64,000 nt of DNA from Tritrichomonas musculus (lineage: Eukaryota > Parabasalia > Tritrichomonadida > Tritrichomonadidae): positions 496,001 through 560,000 of the forward strand of contig JAPFFF010000049.1 of the NCBI GenBank assembly GCA_039105265.1, read 5' to 3'. The notes under the pieces are model-generated. The model worked only from the letters and a program-made list of their open reading frames with translations, had not been told where the DNA came from and ran no database searches. Positions 16,333 to 25,500 of the stretch are shown here, piece by piece (position 1 is the stretch's first letter; every line of letters starts with the position of its first letter). The translations under genes were made by a program, and so were the position numbers.

Positions 16333-16605
16333 TTTGTAATGAAATAAAAATTTAAAAAAATATTTGATTTACTGTTTGGCTGTCAATTGGAGGCTCAAAT
16401 TATTCGACTCCAAAAAAGTGCTAGAAATCATTGAGTTTCATAGTTGGGGCTCACAGTGTTGTAGACAGTGAGCTAGAAAACCTTGAGTTCTGAAAATGGG
16501 GTTAAAAATAAGGAAAATCGCATGAAACCCTTGAGCGACTAACATGGGGTAGGCCGTCAGATGTGATTAATTATCTGACCCCCAATACGCACATACTACA
16601 CTACT
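16330..16605. repeat. Right terminal inverted repeat of element A
   Basis: Outer end reads (minus strand) AGTAGTGTAGTATGTGCGTA then TTGGGGGTCAG, matching the B terminus AGTAGTATATG...GGGGGTCAG with differences. It begins 5'-AG as Polinton ends do. The inner end carries the same T-rich promoter (ATTTTTTTAAATTTTTATT) as both B TIRs. The body is diverged from B. The left TIR is outside the window. Confidence 0.88.
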
Positions 16606-16611
16606 CTCCAA
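16606..16611. other. Predicted 6-bp target-site duplication of element A
   Basis: CTCCAA (minus strand TTGGAG) directly abuts the TIR. It should be repeated at the left end of A, outside the window. It differs by one base from the verified B duplication TTGGAT. Confidence 0.6.
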
Positions 16612-18091
16612 CGGTTAATTGATTTTCAAAGAATCTTGCGCCAATTGTGTCAACATTTTCATCTGGGAAGTTCTTTCCACCAATGTTTAAATAACAATTT
16701 TGGTAAACCGGATTCTCAAAAACAGTTAAATCATTATGATGCTTTGGAAATAGTAATGACATTGTTGTGACATTAATTAATGGTATATTTAATGTTGATT
16801 TAATTCCATTTGAAGCTGCTGCTATAGGAAATGCATGATATTCAATTTTCTGAGATGGAATTATGATTCCTTCACGAAGAATATTTTCAATACCCTGTCT
16901 AGTAGATTCACATACACCATAACCCTGCATATTTGATTTGCAAAGTGTGATTGTCATTTGATTGCATGTCAATGTTGCAACTCCATTTGAATATTCAATG
17001 TCATGATAATTTGATTCCAAAATTTTAACAGTATCTCCTGGTGCTAAGGGAGCATCAGGATTATTTGCAGCAACCATTTCAGCAAATGGACCTTTATTTA
17101 CATCAGATTCACGAACATCAAATTTGGTATAATCCTCTGGAGTATAATGGAATACAACTTCTTTTGGAGTCTCATCTTCTGCAACAGGTGCTCCAGCATG
17201 CATTCTCTGATATTTGATTGTAAGAGTTTGGTCAAAAACAGCTGGTATAGTTGCTTCATTACCAATTTGTGTGAATTGACGTTTGAGCTTACCGCGAACC
17301 TTTAAATCACGAAGTTTATCCAATTCATCAGCGGAAACAGTTTCATCATCTTCAAGGAAAGCCTTTGTTTCAGCAACAACATATGGGTCAATTACTGCCC
17401 AAACCAAACCAGCAGAAGTAACTTGAAAACGAATTGATAAATCACCAATAATTCCATTTGGAAACAAATCGAAAGCTTGAAGGGCAAGTAAATCATCAAA
17501 TGGAAGGTTCAAATCAAATTCAACTTGTGTTTTACCACTTTCTTTGAAATCCATTAGATTAACATATGTGCCAGCCATTGTTTGAGAATATTGTGAAATA
17601 TTTTCCCATAATGAATGAACAAACCTACGACGCTTTTTTTCAGTTTCAGGTTTAAGAGCTGAATACAAAAATCCTTCTCGAACACATTCGTTTTGCTGAT
17701 ATCCAACATTAACGTTATTATGAAGAATTTCCAGTCTGTCCAATAATTGATTTGAAGATTTAAGTCCAACAAATAATTTGTAGAAGTGTTGTGGGTCTTC
17801 GATTGAACGCAATTTGGCAAGGTCTGTGTTGAGTTGTAAATCCAATTTGACGTGAAATGTTAAGAATCCTTTATCAACATCAGAAATGAAATGGTCTGGA
17901 TGCGTTAATGAGATTTGAGAATATTGTCCTTGATGAAATGGTGCAGGTTGGTCATGACAATCAACAGTTCTGAATGAAAATGAGCGTGTACCATCATTAG
18001 TATTAATCATTTCACGCATCTTATTAAATGTATCAAGAACGTTTCCTGCTTCAATTTTGTAATTATGTGCTCTTTCGTTGCGATACAACAT
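16606..18091 (-). pseudogene. Major capsid protein, N-terminal part, interrupted by element A (element C)
   Basis: Begins at the same MLYRNERAHNYK start as A and B and is highly similar for the first 285 residues. The proline-rich linker and acidic domain are replaced by a different sequence (about residues 290-385, e.g. PKEVVFHYTPEDYTKF). Similarity then resumes at NQMTITLCKSNMQGYGVC. The frame stops within ENQLTVGE, exactly where element A inserted, so the last quarter of the gene should lie on the other side of A. An upstream in-frame extension to 18142 has no ATG. Confidence 0.88.
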
Positions 18092-18141
18092 TTGATAAAC
18101 AAAAAAAGTACTATTATGGGTCTTTTTTCGTAATGAAAACA

Positions 18142-18396
18142 ATGGGTATCGGAATCTTCAAAAAAATGAAAAACGCTTTTAAATCTGTAGGTAATACAAT
18201 TAAGAATGTTGCAACTAAGGTTGGTAAAGCACTTCCCAAAGTTGTCGAAGTTGGTAAAAGAGTAACTAATGCTGTAAAACCTGTTTTGGGTGGAATACCT
18301 CTTATTGGTGATGCTGTTAGAGCAATTGATACAGGATTAAATTTTGCTGACAAAGGTCTTAAAATTGGTAAAAGTTTAATTGATGAAGTAGCTTGA
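18142..18396 (+). CDS. pVI-like small basic protein, 84 aa (element C)
   Basis: Same MGIGIFKKMKNAFKSVGNTIKN start as in A and B, with conservative changes in the C-terminal half (NFADKGLKIGKSLIDEVA). Intact, and head-to-head with the capsid fragment across 50 bp that retain both T-tracts. It has synonymous differences from A, showing that C is a different sublineage and not a duplicate. Confidence 0.65.
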   Translation: MGIGIFKKMKNAFKSVGNTIKNVATKVGKALPKVVEVGKRVTNAVKPVLGGIPLIGDAVRAIDTGLNFADKGLKIGKSLIDEVA

Positions 18397-18426
18397 AAAT
18401 GATTAAATTGTATTTTTTTATTTTAA

Positions 18427-18927
18427 ATGGATTTGAAAGTAATTAATGAAATAACTACTGAAATAAAGAATTTTAAATCAATTGAGGAGTTCAATCTGTA
18501 CTATCAGAAACACAAAGATGATATGAACAACCAGACAACTCAATATCTAAATCGGGTTTACAAAATTGTTACACCAGATGGTGTTGAATACAGAATCACA
18601 AAAAAGAATTGTCAAAAAGAAGGTACAAAACGAGTTGGGGGAGATATATTTTTAAAGAAAGTTGTCAAAACTAATGAATTGAAAGAACTTGAACAAGATG
18701 TTATTAAAGCTGAACAACAATTGTTAAACAATCGTTGCTCAGAGCTCTCACATGATATTGAGAATCTCAAAAGTATGTTCTCACAAAATTTGTCAACATT
18801 TGATAACGAGATTAAAGATTTGAAACAAAGCTATGAACTTAAATTCACAACATTAGATAAAAAAATTGCTGAATTAACCAATACTGTAAATCAGATTGCC
18901 AAATATATTAACCAACAGATGTTTTAG
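18427..18927 (+). CDS. Coiled-coil protein, 166 aa (element C)
   Basis: Homologue of the 148-aa protein of A. The N-terminal domain (FKSIEEFNLYYQKHKDDM...YRITKKN) is conserved, while the coiled coil is about 18 residues longer (SHDIENLKSMFSQNLSTFDNEI inserted region), which suggests that coil length is free to vary. Its 3' end overlaps the convergent 77-aa gene by 4 bp. Confidence 0.65.
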   Translation: MDLKVINEITTEIKNFKSIEEFNLYYQKHKDDMNNQTTQYLNRVYKIVTPDGVEYRITKKNCQKEGTKRVGGDIFLKKVVKTNELKELEQDVIKAEQQLLNNRCSELSHDIENLKSMFSQNLSTFDNEIKDLKQSYELKFTTLDKKIAELTNTVNQIAKYINQQMF

Positions 18928-19157
18928 ATTTTGTCACATCGAGGGACAACTGAATGATTTAATGAATAAGTGTGAAAATTCAATTTTTTTGTTGTTGATA
19001 CTTGAGGTTCATGTTGAATACTTCCTTTATCCTCGTATTTCTTAACAGTTGGTGCAGAATTAATTCTGGTACGTTCTTTTTGCATTTTAAGTTGTAATCT
19101 ATCGTAGTGATTCATTCTTTTATCATCGTGAATGGTTCGTTTTTGTTCATAGGACAT
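18924..19157 (-). CDS. Small basic protein, 77 aa (element C)
   Basis: Homologue of the 77-aa protein of A with the same length. It retains TI-DDKRMN-YDRLQL-MQKERTRINSAP and the ending YHTYSLNHSVVP. The conserved C-terminal motif argues for function despite the low-complexity middle. Confidence 0.6.
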   Translation of the reverse strand: MSYEQKRTIHDDKRMNHYDRLQLKMQKERTRINSAPTVKKYEDKGSIQHEPQVSTTKKLNFHTYSLNHSVVPRCDKI

Positions 19158-19172
19158 TTTTGCTTCGATTAA

Positions 19173-19403
19173 ATGTCTGAATTAAACGAATATAAGAAGG
19201 AGATTCCTGAACTTAAACGTATCCAACGAACCCTCAAAGAAAAATGTTATGATTACAAGCAACATCTAAATAATGTCAAATCTGGAATGCTTGGTTCCAG
19301 TGGGCTTGCTGTTCGTGAATCATTGATTGAAGATATTAATTCATTAAAGGAAAAAGTAAAAAAATTGGAAAACGAATTGAATGAATTAGCTAACAAGGAT
19401 TGA
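19173..19403 (+). CDS. Small coiled-coil protein, 76 aa (element C)
   Basis: Same length as in A and B, with KEKCYDYKQHLNNVKSGMLG unchanged and the C-terminal coil diverged (INSLKEKVKKLENELNEL). Intact reading frame. Confidence 0.6.
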   Translation: MSELNEYKKEIPELKRIQRTLKEKCYDYKQHLNNVKSGMLGSSGLAVRESLIEDINSLKEKVKKLENELNELANKD

Positions 19404-19433
19404 GTAATCTACGAATAAAGGTTTTTTTGGATT

Positions 19434-19467
19434 CGGCGCATAGCACCTCAGCCAAACTTTTAGTTTG
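19434..19467. repeat. Double-hairpin insert, variant form, upstream of the C 192-aa homologue
   Basis: GGCGC(ATA)GCACC (one mismatch), spacer TCAGC, then a perfect hairpin CAAACT(TTT)AGTTTG, flanked by ATT at 19431-19433 and 19468-19470. It sits between the T-tract and the ATG, where A has only about 10 bp. It is longer than the 27-bp form but has the same two-hairpin plan. Confidence 0.6.
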
Positions 19468-19474
19468 ATTGAAA

Positions 19475-19897
19475 ATGTCGCTTAACAAAGCAAGAATATT
19501 AAGTTCTGAAAATGATGCTTCTGTAAAACAGGAACAGAATACAAATGTTGAAATCAAAATCAAACCATCGAATTCACAACCGGTTGGTCAACCAATTAGT
19601 CAACCTGTTTATTATCCAAACATTCCCCAAATGACTCCTCAAACAAGGGATATAAATTTTACTATACCAGAGGAGAATTCACAGTCTCAATTTCAACCTC
19701 AAACAAGCAATATTATCCGAGACAAGGGTATCATCGATTTGGGAAATGAGATTGAAGACTTAACTGTCAAGAATAAGGATACCTCCAAAGCCTATTTTTC
19801 AGGTGTTGGAGGAAGATTTTGTAAAACGTGGAGGATGTTTCACCGACAAAAAATTTTTGGCCAAGTGTCTTTAGCAGGGACAATTTATAAAAATTAG
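19475..19897 (+). pseudogene. Truncated N-terminal part of the 192-aa-type protein (element C)
   Basis: Starts MSLNKARILSSENDASVKQ as in B and continues through the Pro/Gln-rich linker to IDLGNEIEDLTVKNK (about 19775). Similarity to Mavericks then stops and unrelated sequence follows to a chance stop. The Cys-containing C-terminal domain is lost. This point is the broken right edge of element C; the small membrane protein, ATPase and terminal gene are missing. Confidence 0.75.
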
Positions 19898-20027
19898 CAT
19901 TATTGACTATTTAATAAATGCTTTCATTAGCTTATTTTTTTATTATAAATAAAAAAATGAAGATTTGGCGTTTTTTTATTTCACATGTCATGAACACTTG
20001 GAATTTCCAATTTTTTTTTTCTCCGAG
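19776..20027. other. Unassigned sequence beyond element C
   Basis: A short open stretch in another frame (PPKPIFQVLEEDFVKRGG type, about 19785-19880) ends at a stop and may be a fragment of a host or transposon gene. The remainder is AT-rich with no gene that I can support. Confidence 0.3.
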
Positions 20028-20431
20028 CTTTTCTTCAACAATATCAAGAACAAAATGATAAAAAACGCGTTAATACTTTAAATTTAATAAGTTATCAATA
20101 TCATTTGACAATTTTTTTCGTGCATTTCATCCAAATCTTAAAATGCTGATACTGATATCTTTACGCCATGCTTATCAAAATACAAAAACAAATACGAACT
20201 ACTGCGATTAGCACTTTAATAACAGCATACGATTCATTTACCATGCGAATTTCGAAATTTTCATTTTCACTCTCATAATTAATATTTTCAGTAATAATAC
20301 TAGTATAATTAACATACATAATTACATTAATATGGAAAATTAACTGATTTGAGATTATAGTAGTTATGATTATTACTATTTACATATTAAATTTAATATA
20401 GCTTCAATAATCATTTTTTCTTTACCGCGAG

Positions 20432-20460
20432 ATCTCTTATTGTTGTACAACAAAAGAGAT
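20432..20460. repeat. 29-bp near-perfect palindrome
   Basis: ATCTCTT, then a TTGTTGTACAACAA centre, then AAGAGAT. Lies near the middle of the foldback element and could be its hairpin tip or a protein site. Confidence 0.6.
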
Positions 20461-20503
20461 GATATATCATATTGTAATAAAAATGTGCCTTGTTTTTAAA
20501 TAT

Positions 20504-20505
<2 letters not shown>

Positions 20506-20538
<33 letters not shown>
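20506..20538. repeat. Homopolymer of 33 T
   Basis: Uninterrupted T run inside the foldback element. The length may be unreliable in the assembly. Confidence 0.9.
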
Positions 20539-20539
<1 letters not shown>

Positions 20540-21081
20540 TGAGTATAAATGGCTTGATTATTTTCAAAAAGTTTATATTTTGATAACTAATTTGGCCATA
20601 TATAAAAAACAGAGTTATAGAAGAAAAAATATAAAAAAATTTTTATAAAAGATTATGACTTGTTATTTCATCTAAAATTTATGGTCAAAAAACATTAAAT
20701 AAAGGTCCATATACGGAAAATTGAAATATGAAATATCTTTCCTAAATTTATAAAAAAATACATCCTTAATTTTTCGTACAATATGTGCTTTTAAAATTCG
20801 GGAAAAAGTATAACATTAGCTTAATATTCAGATAATATAAAATTGTATTTGTATCAAAATTAATGGATTTCAAATATCGCTTTGAATATATAATTGTTCA
20901 CTTGAATAGTAGTATATGACAGATTTGCATTTGTTTTTGTATTTTGATAAGCATGGCGTAAAGATATCAGTATCAGCATTTTAAGATTTGGATGAAATGC
21001 ACGAAAAAAATTGATAACTTATTAAATTTAAAGTATTAACGCGTTTTTTATCATTTTGTTCTTGATATTGTTGAAGAAAAG

Positions 21082-22319
21082 ATCGAAAAAAAAACATGGA
21101 TTTTTTTCCGCATCCGATTTGAAGGCGATAAAGTAACTACTGGTAATATTACATATATTCTAAATGCAGTAATGCAATTTAGTGTTCAACATAATTATCA
21201 AAGCGCGGTAGAGAGTGCTTTGGTTTAACCAAAGGGGAACCGATTTGAGCTTTTTATCAAATTTGGATTTGTGATTTTTAAATATGATAAATAATTTTAA
21301 TTTTCAATTCTGATAAAATGTTAATTAGTAATAAAAAAAATTTATCGTAGCAAAAAAAAGATATGATAAAAAAGATGTTTTTCATTCAAAAATTTAAACT
21401 TTTTGATACAAATCCTAATTTTTTATTCAATTTTAATTTTTTATTATCAAATAAATTCGAATAATATGTTTATATCTTTTTATTAAATAGAGTAATTAAA
21501 AAAATATCATATAATAATACTTATATATATACTCAATTTATATATAATAATTATTTATATAAAATATTAAACCTAAAATAAGATATGCATTAAATTAATA
21601 GTATTTGAATTTTAAGAAAAAACGTTATTTAATGAGTAGATAACGTATTTTTTGTTTAATAAATGATCATTATTTTGATAAACAAAAAATATTTGTTTAA
21701 GGGTAAAGTTGGCTTTTCTCAACTTTTTTCCACTTTTTGTAATATCTTTCAAAATATTCTATGAGTTTTTGCTAATGGCAAATCTGATATTTCATTAAAA
21801 TATAAAAAATTTATATATTTCTTATCAAATCAACGTTTAATCATTTTTTATTTTATCCATTAAGATTATCATGTATAATCTTAATTTAAAAAAATATAAT
21901 TAATTTAAGATTAATTTTTTAAATAAGAATATTCTTGTTTAGATAGTTTTTTTCGAATTTCTATTTTCTCAAATAATTGAATAAAAAAAAATTTCTTTCA
22001 AAAAATTGTGAACCAATTTCTCTCATCAAAAAACAGTTTTATTGAATCAATATGAAAATAAAAAAGATATTTGTAATGAAATTTTATATGGAATACCTTA
22101 TAATTTTAAAATTATTTAATTTCGTAAATAAAAGGATTTATTCGGAAATTTTATAAAAACAATGGTTTGGATTCAGCAAAAATATATAGCTATTTCAATT
22201 GATAAATGGCTATTATAATACTTTTTCTATTCAATCAACCAATTAAATATAGAAAAAAAATAGTTTGGTATCTTGTTTTCTTTTATGCATAGAAGAATAA
22301 AAAAAAATTCGACTTTTTT
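21082..22319. other. AT-rich flank left of element B
   Basis: A short open frame at about 21110-21225 (EGDKVTTGNITYILNAVMQF) ending in a stop could be the tail of a broken host gene. Just after it is the palindrome TTTGGTTTAACCAAA (21220-21234). The rest is extremely AT-rich with no gene that I can support. Confidence 0.35.
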
Positions 22320-22325
22320 TTGGAT
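22320..22325. other. Left 6-bp target-site duplication of element B
   Basis: TTGGAT directly before the TIR terminus AGTAGTATATG, repeated exactly at 42455-42460. Six bases is the size expected for Maverick integrase. Confidence 0.93.
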
Positions 22326-22589
22326 AGTAGTATATGTATGTTCGTATTGGGGGTCAGATAATTTGAAGCATTTTCGCGGTTCCTCCTTATTGGTTTCTCC
22401 GGCCGTTTCGTCATTTTTGGGTCACAACATTGAACTCTAGGATTTCTAGCTCATTGTCTACAACACTGTGAACCCCAACTATGAAACTCAAGGATTTGTA
22501 GCACTTTTTTGGAATCAAATAATTTCAGCCCCAGAATCACCAAAGAGCAAATCAAATATTTTTTTAAATTTTTATTTTCCACCCAAATG
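22326..22589. repeat. Left terminal inverted repeat of element B (264 bp)
   Basis: Starts AGTAGTATATGTATGTTCG and is an exact inverted copy of 42191-42454 as far as I can compare by eye. It ends with the ATG of the polymerase gene; the opposite TIR ends with the ATG of the 150-aa gene. The inner 35 bp hold ATTTTTTTAAATTTTTATT, a T-tract promoter candidate. Confidence 0.95.
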
Positions 22590-25500
22590 CGATACGATTA
22601 CCGATCACTTAAAAATATTAGTAATGATGATATTGTTGAATTAATCAAAAGTATTAACACAATTTTCAATGCAAATCTACCAATTACAACAACTGCTAAA
22701 ACAGAAGCTTGGAATAGAAGGAAAAACGTAGAAGTATTATGTGATTGGCTTAATAATCGTAATGCCCACAGATTTATTAAAAATGATTTACCAAATGCAG
22801 AAGAAATAGATAGTTTCATTATACATGTGCATAAACTTAAACGAATATTGGATGATTCGCATGAACAGCACTACCAAGATATACTCAAACGTGATGATTA
22901 CTTTGAAGAAGATATTAATGAAGAAGATGAACGCTATTTCAACACAAAACAACAACAAATCGAGAGAGAATTCGAGATAAAAGAAGCTATTAATAGGGCT
23001 TATGAAGCAGTTGATGATGCAATACAATTAATCAAAGAACAAAAACATCCAGTTTTACAGAAGACTGAGAGATTAATCATCCCTGAGGCTCCATTAATCA
23101 AAAATCATCAAAAACAATACTTTCCAGAGAATGAAGAACTATATGAATATCTCGATAAATTCGCACACAATTTCACATCAAAACACAGTGATTTCCTTAT
23201 GATTAACGAGCCACATGATTTCGATAGAGCTGTAAATGAATGGAATCACTATAATAAATATCCCACAGAAAATGCTGTTGAACGAGGTCCTATAACAACA
23301 TATTATTTCAATCAAATTGCATCATTAGATAATATCTTTGAGTGTCTTCACAATGTATACAAGAAAGAGCTGAAACCATTTAAGGTTCATTTTCAACTAT
23401 CAGGAGTCTTCGAAACATACACTTATGATTTTGAATCATTAGAAGAGAAATACGAATATATAGCTAGAGATATTATTTGGAAGAACTATCAATCAATGGT
23501 CCCCATCATCATCAGTAAATTTGAAGACCTTGAAATAGTGAAATTATATATCGAATCAGTTCTTCACTCATATGAGACAGAATCATCAAGCACAAAACTT
23601 ATATTAGTTGGTTCAATAGCTTTCACAGTTTCAAGAATGAGAAAGATAACTGGTCGCATAAAGGATTTACCAATAGAATTCATCAAAAATGATTTCATTA
23701 TTGCTGACAATGAAGATGATAAACTATGTTTCTTCAGATTCTTAGCTGTATGTTTAAATGAAGAACTAGCAAATACCAAAAAATATAAAACTAAAGAACG
23801 AACCAAAATCGCTAAGAAACTACTTCTTAAAGAACATAATATTATATACAACACAAAGATTCCAAATGAAGGTAAGAAAATACTTAATGAATTCGAAGGT
23901 GTTTCAATGGAGCAAATGAAAGATTTAGCACAAAAGAATCACATTAATGTTAACATATATGAGTTTCACAAGACAGATTCTGAGCAATATTATGATTTAT
24001 CAGAGCAGTGGTTTTTCGATAAAACATTTACAACATATTCTGCATTACTTTTCACTCAAAATCAAATCATCCATATAATGTACATCAAGAATCCTGAAAA
24101 GCTTACCCAAATACATATTTGCCCTAAATGTAATTCATATGTGCACTACGGAGCAGAAAATATGCATAGATTTGTATCCCATGTTAAACATTGTGATGGT
24201 GTATTTAAAAAGAACTTCATACCAGTTAAAGAAGCTTTACCTTATTGCCCTCACATATTGAATAACCCTGTTTATGAATATTGTTTAGCATACAATCTTC
24301 AATGGAAACCTGAAATATACTATATAACATATGATTTCGAAACAATGGAGCAATCAATAAATAAATCAATCTCTAACTCAACAACAATAAATTCAAGGTT
24401 AATTCCGTTATCAGTTTCATCTTGTGTGAAGACTTTAAGTGGTTTGACAACAAAGAATTTCTCATTAAGAGACTCTCAAGAGTTCATACCACAATGGATA
24501 AAATGGTTGTTCGAGCAATCAATGAAAGTCTATGCAGATAAGATATCATATTATGAATCATTCTTACTGGACACCTCTATTAACAAAAATATGAATGTAA
24601 TTACTGTATTAGGGTTCAACTCATCACGTTTTGACAGTAATCTCTTTAAACAATATTTCAATTATTCCTTTTTCGATGAAGTTGTAGGGAGCGAAGTTAG
24701 CTGGAAAGTCGAATCAAATTCAATAATAGGAACCCTATCTTCATTAAAACAATTCATTCTCACATCAGATAATTATCCAACAAAGTTGAGATTCATAGAC
24801 GCCCAGTCATTTGTTGCAGGAGGTACATTAAAGCAATTTGGTGAAGATTTTGGCAACAATAATAGTGAAAAAGGTGTGTTTCCTTACGAAGCAATCAACG
24901 ATAAGAACTACAATGAAGTATTATCAAAATCAGAACCATTTTCATATGATGATTTTTATAGCTATCTCAATCAAAAGAATCCTCTCACTAAAGAAGAATA
25001 TGATGCTTATCTTGAAGATTCAAAACGTTTTGCAACACGATGGGACTACCTATTAGCATACAATGATAATGATGTTGAAATGATGATTAAACCTATTGAT
25101 AATTTAATAGCACTCAATGCTCAATACAATGTTGATTTACTTTCAAATCTCTCATTATCAAAGAATGCTTCGTGCATCAAATATGCTTTGGCTTATAAAG
25201 ATTTTGACGAGTGGATGCGAGGCTCTGGCGAAGACAGTAATCCGAGAAACAACATTGGGATTACAAATAAATATAATACATTCAAACCAAGCAAGAAATG
25301 GTGGCAATATAAATGTGATAGTTATTATAATCAAGATGAGAAATACAATAGATTAAACCCTAAAAAACCACAACGAGATTTAACAAAATGTGTGTCAGAA
25401 AATGATTTTGAAGCTTTTATGAAAATGTATGACGATCCAAATAAAGGGAGATGCCATTTATGTCATGAACATTTTACTTATCAAAATAAGCCTACATTAG

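Larger units (their letters stand above)
1..16605. mobile_element. Maverick/Polinton element A (left end outside window), inserted in element C
   Basis: Carries the polymerase, integrase, KilA-N, capsid, ATPase and accessory genes. By alignment to B, its left terminus should lie roughly 3.7 kb upstream of the window. The right junction at 16605/16606 falls inside the capsid gene of element C, so CTCCAA (16606-16611) should be the 6-bp target duplication. Relative to B the segment from the 144-aa gene to the ATPase is in the opposite orientation. Confidence 0.9.
16606..19775. mobile_element. Maverick remnant C (truncated both sides)
   Basis: Gene order capsid, pVI-like, 166-aa, 77-aa, 76-aa and 192-aa homologue, same orientation as element A. 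The left side is cut by the insertion of A; the right side ends abruptly with no TIR. Nucleotide divergence from A and B is clearly higher than that between A and B. Confidence 0.85.
20028..21081. repeat. Foldback / long-TIR element of about 1.05 kb
   Basis: Left arm 20028-20193 and right arm 20929-21081 are inverted copies (for example AACGCGTTAATACTTTAAAT and CTTTACGCCATGCTTATC in one arm, their complements in the other). They differ mainly by a 13-bp gap. The 735-bp interior has no coding capacity, a 33-T homopolymer and a 29-bp near-palindrome at 20432-20460. It looks like a non-autonomous inverted-repeat transposon. I could not fix a target duplication. Confidence 0.7.

Noticed and set aside
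22509-22586. Extra N-terminal codons of the polymerase (and of the 150-aa gene, 42194-42271)
   Set aside because: They lie in the TIR, begin at TTG, and give the same peptide in front of two unrelated proteins. The ATG at the TIR edge with its T-tract is the better start.
24680-24715. Possible old double-hairpin insert in the polymerase (GGGAGCGAAGTTAGCTGG region)
   Set aside because: Stems are too imperfect, and there is no second copy covering this part in the window to show an empty site.
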